From positions 26,325,476-26,389,475 of the forward strand of contig NC_092235.1 in assembly GCF_036320965.1 (NCBI RefSeq): 64,000 nt of DNA, written 5' to 3'. Every line of letters begins with the position of its first letter. Position 1 is the stretch's first letter. The position numbers were made by a program, and so were the translations under genes. The stretch is from Panulirus ornatus. Lineage: Eukaryota; Arthropoda; Malacostraca; Decapoda; Palinuridae. The notes under the pieces are model-generated. The model worked only from the letters and a program-made list of their open reading frames with translations, made no database searches and was not told where the DNA came from. Positions 58,318 to 64,000 of the stretch are shown here, one piece after another.

Positions 58318-61300
58318 AAGGACGCACATTTGCACAAGAACTGAGATTCATTTGTATACAGCAGAAAAAAATCATCATCTAAGACTAGTTCATACAGAAC
58401 AATGCTTCCCTACAAATCTTCCTTCTCTTCAAACAGTTCAAGAATAATATGACATGTTTGAAGCTTGTATAGTACTGAATTGTATAATTTTATCGTAAAA
58501 GTAAGGGAACGGTAGACTCTTGATGTATCTGCATTCCACATAGTAGCACTGTAGACTGAAAACAAGCATTTTATGCAAAATTCTTGCCTATATTGTAAAA
58601 AAATTCTCCAATATAACCACAGCAAGTGCAGGTAAAGGTAAATATATGCCTCTTCAGTACTTCAGAATTCTAAGGTTGCCAATAAATGTCCGATTTTGAG
58701 TATTCATAATAGTAGCTGATAAAATAGCATTATGTGGAAACTATACTGTTGAAGATAAGATTCTCTTATATGTGAAATCCTTTTGATGGGTTTCATTCCC
58801 AACAAATGTGGATAGTCAAGAGGCTATTGTAAATAAATTAGCCATCATTAAAAATTGCTTTAAATTACAAATTTGATATAGGTAAACATTCATTAATCAG
58901 AATGTCAGTTTTATTCTCAAAGATGGGAGATTATATTTTCCTTGGCACAAATGCTTCTTAATGTATGGGTGCTTTGCCAGACCTGACGTTTGCATGTCAA
59001 ATGGTATCTGCACTATTGTGTTTATTGTCAGATGTCAGATGGTACATGCACTTTGAATTATGTATGAAAGGTTTCTGTTTGGTGCTGGCAGATGTCAGAT
59101 GGTACATGCACTTTGAATTATGGATGCAAGGTTTCCGTGTTTGGTGCTGTGCCATGGGTACATTCATTTAAAGTTGTGTGAGTCGGCACACACTCCTGGT
59201 ATGGGCACTTGATGCTTCCACTTAGTAATGGGTATCATATGGTACATATACTAGGTCAGTGCTACCATATTCTGCTCACTTGAGGCTGCACCATGAATGA
59301 AAAGTCACCATCACCAGGACCATACCATCATCAGTGTATGAAAGGCAGTTTGGTTTTGTTGAGGAATTATTTGCTCCAAAGGGGTCCATCATTTCCCTTC
59401 TGATTGTTGTGCTGCCTCAAAGCCGCAAGAGCCTCGTAAAAGGAGTCCTAGGTCTACTTTTGATAATACATTCAGTGTTTTGTTACGTGGTACCCATACT
59501 AAGTTTGTATGCCAGATGGTTACTCCATTTGTTGTTAAATCAGATGGTACTGAGTGTTTTGTGCAGATTTTGCCTCAATCTAATGTGTGTCAGATGGTAC
59601 CTGCATGTATAGTATATGTGCAAGTGTGTTTGTCAGACTATACCTAGTGTGTAGGGTGCAGATGATACCTTTGTCTGTTGTTTGTATGTGTTCCATGGTA
59701 TTCTCACCAAGTGGTGAGTATCACAGCCAAATGATTTGAAGTCACCTTCATCAGATGTCTTGTCTCATGAACCTCATTGTTTATACTGTCATATGTGTTC
59801 TGTCTGTACTGAAAAAATTTTGTATGTTTTCAATGTGAACATGTGGTGAGTCAAGTATTAATTTTTCTGATCTCTGTTAACTAGAAAATGGCCATATTGA
59901 TATCCTGCCTTTGCTTAGTATTAAGTGTGATGTCACACTACCTGTGTACCAGGCACCAATACCTTGACAATCCAGGACCATATTTATGTATTATATTGGT
60001 GGTTTTTTATGTGTAGAACCATAAAAAGCACAAAAATAGCCTTAAGTATAAGAAGAAATAACTGATAATAAAGATGTGCTTAATTGGCTTGGGGAAACCA
60101 GCTTAGTTCATGTATTCAGGTGTTTGAATATTGTTAAAAACTGTACTTTTTGTAAACTTTTGTAATATTTGACTTGTAAGTGATAGTATGGTATTGCTTC
60201 ATCTTAATGTAAAGTTTGCTGTACAGCTGTTGTGCGTTTTCACTTGTACATAAGTACACCACAATTTTGTTGGATCACTGAAATGGGCGGGGGTATTTGT
60301 AAATTCTTGACATAACCTGTCACCTGAAGTATCTATGGCTGTAATATCTTTCATGTATCATCAGAAACTTCAATAACTCATGGGAGGAATGGGAGTTCTA
60401 CGAGACATTCATAGCTTCATTAGGTAATAGGAATTGTACAACATATCTCATGGGTTACTCCTATCAGCATAACATTATTAGCTTTTTGGTGAAAGATCAA
60501 GTGTTGTCACTCACTGAATACCCTACCTAGTTTTACTAGTAACCACTTTAACAACTAAACTAGACTTGTAGGCATGAATGCTTAGCTAAAAGGTATATTT
60601 CATTGGTTTAGTTCTAGATCATATGATAGACATTATGTGTTTTGGTTTATTGATAGTAAGAGATTGATGATGGTAGCAAGAGGATGATTGATAATGTTTC
60701 CTGCAAATATTCAATTTAATGAAAATTTTTCTTGTACAGTTTAGTGTATTTTACAGAATAGGGAAGGTTTTATATTTGTTAATGTGTTAAACTAGAAGTT
60801 GTGACAGCTTTATATACAAGGTGTGTGTGTGTGTGTATATGTGCATAGATAAGGTAATTGAATGCCTATTATAAGAATACGAGGGAAATATATCAAGATC
60901 CATTGTGTATGAATGTGATATGGTTGATTTCTTTCATGTGAAAAATGTTTTTAGTTAACACATATATTTTTGGTAATATATTTGTGTTTATTGAAAGGAG
61001 ATTCTACTGCCACAGGCTACCCTATTGAAATAAAAGCTTTAATATTTTCCCTTATACTAGATGCATCATTTTTTGAGGAACATTTTTTGGTGGCCTCTCA
61101 GGGTTTCTGGCATAAGGCCAATATTCTTTTATTTCAGTTTATGGTGTAGCTGCTGTACACATTTTAAGTTAATTTTTTTCCCCACCTTACTGGGTAATAG
61201 CTGTATAGTCTTTATGGTGAACCTATATATGTTGTACATCTTTTATGTTAATCCTTTCTATAATGACAATTATTTCTAGCTCTGAGTAACCAATGGTTGC

Positions 61301-62994
61301 GGCAGTGATATTTAAGGTCATTTGCCCATTTTACAACCTTTATATAGGTTATATTTTGTGCTTTTTTATGATTTAGTAATCCAAGTAGTTTTCTATGCTT
61401 GTTGGTGTGTCTGTGTCTGTGCTCTGTTTGTGGCCATGTGCTGATGCTACTTAGAAGTAATTGCTCATTATATGGTAGTGGATATTTTATCTAGTTTAAT
61501 GGTTTATATGAGTTTGATACATAATAACCACATATTACAAATCTTGGGGTTCATAGTTCTTTATTAATTATTTGAGCTTCAAAGATTATACTAAAGAGTC
61601 CTGTCTAGTTAAGGCAGAAGGTTCACCTACCCAAACAAAGCAGCTGTAGCACTCCCATGGTCATGCACCTCCATGGTGACCCAGGGTCATCTTAAATCAT
61701 GTTGCCATTAGCAGGGGACAGCTTATGACTGCCAGTTTTAGACATCTGCACCTGCAGTATAATCCTTCACTCAATGTTAGTGTTAGCAGACAAAAGCTGT
61801 CTATAATTATTGAATGACCTGACATTTTCCATCAGAAGCACTGTTCTTACAGACAACCTCACGTCCACCAGCCTGGGGAAGGCCAGGGGCTTGTGACATT
61901 TGGCTTTGGGATTAGCTGACGTCTAAGATCAGTTGTTCAAAACGTAATTCTAATCACCCATCCATTATAGGGTCTGAAGAAACTAGGTTTTCAATGGCCA
62001 GTTATTGTTATCTAGCAGGAGGATTTAAGCCCAAATGCCTTTAGTGATTACATCTTACCTTTCATTGGTTGATCAAATTAAGACATTTTTGTGATAAGTG
62101 CTAACTATACAGTGTCCAGGTGCCTGAATTGGATAGGAATGTGTTGTGTCTATTGTCAGTACGCTCATGAAGAAATCAATATTCACACTTTTTCATTCAT
62201 TCTATATGGGACTGCATTTGGGTAAATCAATTGGTAATTACATGGAAGCAGAAAGCAATGTTAATATTCTTTGATAATTGTATGATGTAAGAAATAGGGA
62301 TATATTCAGCCAGCTACATGACAGTAAAGCAGATGCAAGATTGATGAATGTTCTGGTTACAGAGGTTGAGTGAATGGATGGAGAATGATTGTTTTATAAT
62401 TTAAGTTATTAGAACAATGGTAATGTTCTACAATTCCTATTTTAAGTCAAAATGCAGGTTTAGATTTTTCTTTGCCTTGTAATTAGCAGCCAATTAATTT
62501 AATGACTCTCACCAGCTAGGAGAGATAAGTCATAACATGCTAGATGATAGCTTCAAACCCTGCACAATTTATTAAAACTGTGTGACCTATGTAAAAACAG
62601 AAATAAATGGAGATTTATAAATAGCCATTATCTTACAAAACAGACAACTGAAATTGAAGGTGTGTAATTGAATACAGTTTGAACATTTGACTTTTCTGTA
62701 GAGCTGCTTGATTTGTTCTGTAATCACCAGCTTAATTCTGGTATATGACTTCAAAATTTGCACATACAGATTTTGGCTAATCTCAGTTGATGTTTATGAA
62801 TATTCTTTGCATTGCAAACTGTATTACTGCTGTGGTTCTCCTTTATTCCAAGTTTTATTTGAGCAGCTAGAGATTATTTTAATCACTAATAACATTGCAC
62901 ACTGGTCTAATAGTACTACCTTATGTAATCTAAGTCTCATTCATTCACTCACTCATGGAAGTTCTCAAACTTTTTCACATACATACTTACTACT
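58317..62994 (+). other. AT-rich region, possible distal 3' UTR, no gene seen
   Basis: About 4.7 kb of AT-rich DNA without a credible coding frame. AATAAA signals occur at 60067-60072 and 61029-61034, so it could be a long 3' UTR if transcription reads through the LINE copy at 55330-58137; this is inference. The only structure noticed is the CAGATGGTAC-containing tract at 58990-59670. Confidence 0.35.
58990..59670. repeat. 60-bp duplication and scattered CAGATGGTAC motifs
   Basis: 59031-59090 and 59091-59150 are near-identical 60-bp units containing CAGATGGTACATGCACTTTG; a degraded third lies at 58990-59030. Further CAGATGGTAC-like motifs occur near 59230, 59511, 59542, 59591 and 59657. Confidence 0.8.
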
Positions 62995-63345
62995 GGTTTT
63001 GTGGGGCCTGGATGTGGAAAGGGAGCTGTGGTTTCGTTTCGGTGCATTACACATGACAACTAGAGACTGAGTGTGAACGAATGTGGCCTTTGTTGTCTTT
63101 TCCTAGTGCTACCTCACACGCACATGGGGGGAGGGGGTGCCATTTTATGTGTTGTGGGGTGGCAGTGGGAATGGATGAGGGCAGCATGTATGAATATGTA
63201 CATGTGCATGTATAGGTATGTGTATGTGCATGTGTGGGCATTTATGTATATACATGTGCATGTGGGTGGGTTGGGCCATTCTTTCATCTGTTTCCTTGCG
63301 CTACTTAGCAAATGCAAGAGACAGCAACAAAGTATAATGAAAAAA
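62995..63345 (+). mobile_element. LINE copy L6, long 3' UTR only
   Basis: Starts at TTTTGTGGGGCCTGGATGTG and follows the long-form 3' UTR seen in L3 and L5 to the tail (TTGCGCTACTTAGC, about 63295-63310) and an A-rich end. No coding sequence remains. Confidence 0.88.
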
Positions 63346-63639
63346 ATATATACTACTGGCAGGTAGTAGTGGGTGGTAGAATGCTAATAACCGGTGTATC
63401 AGAAGGGTTAGTGATGGTTGTGTAGTGAAACAGCACTTCAGTGTTTGTCAGGTTGCACTCTTAACTGTATTACCTTTTTGCCTCACCCACATGCATACTA
63501 ATGGCATTCTATCCACAAACATACAGTCTCTCCTTGTTATATGCAACACTTGACAATACTCACACAGCTCATTCTTCATAACTCCCTAGATTTTCCTGTG
63601 ATGAATGCTATGTGCTGGCCTTGCCTTTTGGCAAATGGT

Positions 63640-63930
63640 AGGAGCAGTAGATAGAACTAGGTAGGAACATTTAGGCCGAAGCATTAGGTAGATGTGGGTA
63701 GGAACATGAGGCAGAAGCATTAGATTATAGTAGTCAGTTAGAACATTACGTAGGAGTTTCTACAAATACTGCACAAGACTTGCCCTCTGCCAGTGGCCTG
63801 TCTTGGGTGAGGTACTGAAGGATAAGCAGCAGCACTAGTGTTCATTTGTTATGGAGACTCTATTGCTGTGGCCACCCCCTTGAGGGAGTTCCAGAAAGGA
63901 ACGGGCATCAGAGATACATCAACTTACTTT
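63640..63930 (+). mobile_element. Dispersed repeat family R3, copy at right edge
   Basis: The opposite orientation to the intron copy: TTGCCCTCTGCCAGTGGCC, GGTGAGGTACTGAAGGATAA, TTATGGAGACTCTATTGC, TGGCCACCCCCTTGAGGGAG, CCAGAAAGGAACGGGCATCA. Its left end has a short tandem duplication (TAGGAACAT..AGGC.GAAGCATTAG, about 63651-63725). Confidence 0.6.
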
Positions 63931-64000
63931 CCCTCCCTCCATTTCTCGATACCCACATCTCTAACTTTCTAGAGACCTCATCCAATTACTCTTACTCTTC

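Overview
The window is eukaryotic nuclear DNA, most likely from a decapod crustacean (inference). The evidence is a split gene with GT-AG introns, very dense di-, tri- and tetranucleotide microsatellites, minisatellite arrays, LINEs of the endonuclease/reverse-transcriptase type, and short interspersed repeats sharing a GCGCTACCTCGC-like tail. There are no operons, prokaryotic signals or CRISPR arrays.

The one protein-coding gene I can support is dystroglycan (DAG1/Dg) on the + strand. Thirteen exons between 35067 and 55024 join in frame into 1010 codons, from the middle of the N-terminal domain to the natural stop. The signal peptide and first part of the N-terminal domain lie upstream in exons I could not recognise, in or beyond the window. 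The protein has the N-terminal domain, a conserved RVRR/Q furin-type site, a Tyr/Asp-rich plus Pro/Thr-rich linker, two successive Ig/cadherin-like + SEA-like modules, one membrane span and a proline-rich tail with three PPxY motifs. Only the second SEA-like module keeps the Gly-Ser autocleavage site.

Positions 1-34400 are a tandem-repeat landscape with no gene I can defend: dozens of microsatellites plus arrays with units of about 65, 34/35, 31/28, 28, 21, 45, 25, 20 and 19 bp. The largest is about 110 copies of a 34/35-bp G-rich unit (21078-24847). One 21-bp repeat family recurs at separate loci. Two clusters of CRE-like sites (19986-20209 and 33235-33370) are candidate regulatory DNA.

Positions 34400-64000 are AT-richer and hold the gene together with interspersed retroelements. 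There are at least six copies of one LINE family (one with an intact but 5'-truncated reverse transcriptase frame, one with an endonuclease domain but no catalytic RT box), older LINE relics including CR1/L2-like fragments, a SINE-like family sharing its 3' tail with the LINE, and a further repeat family seen in intron 8 and at the right edge. I found no previously undescribed multi-gene system. The most interesting items are the two-module dystroglycan, a probable GC-AG intron, a duplicated decoy splice acceptor, and the LINE/SINE tail sharing.
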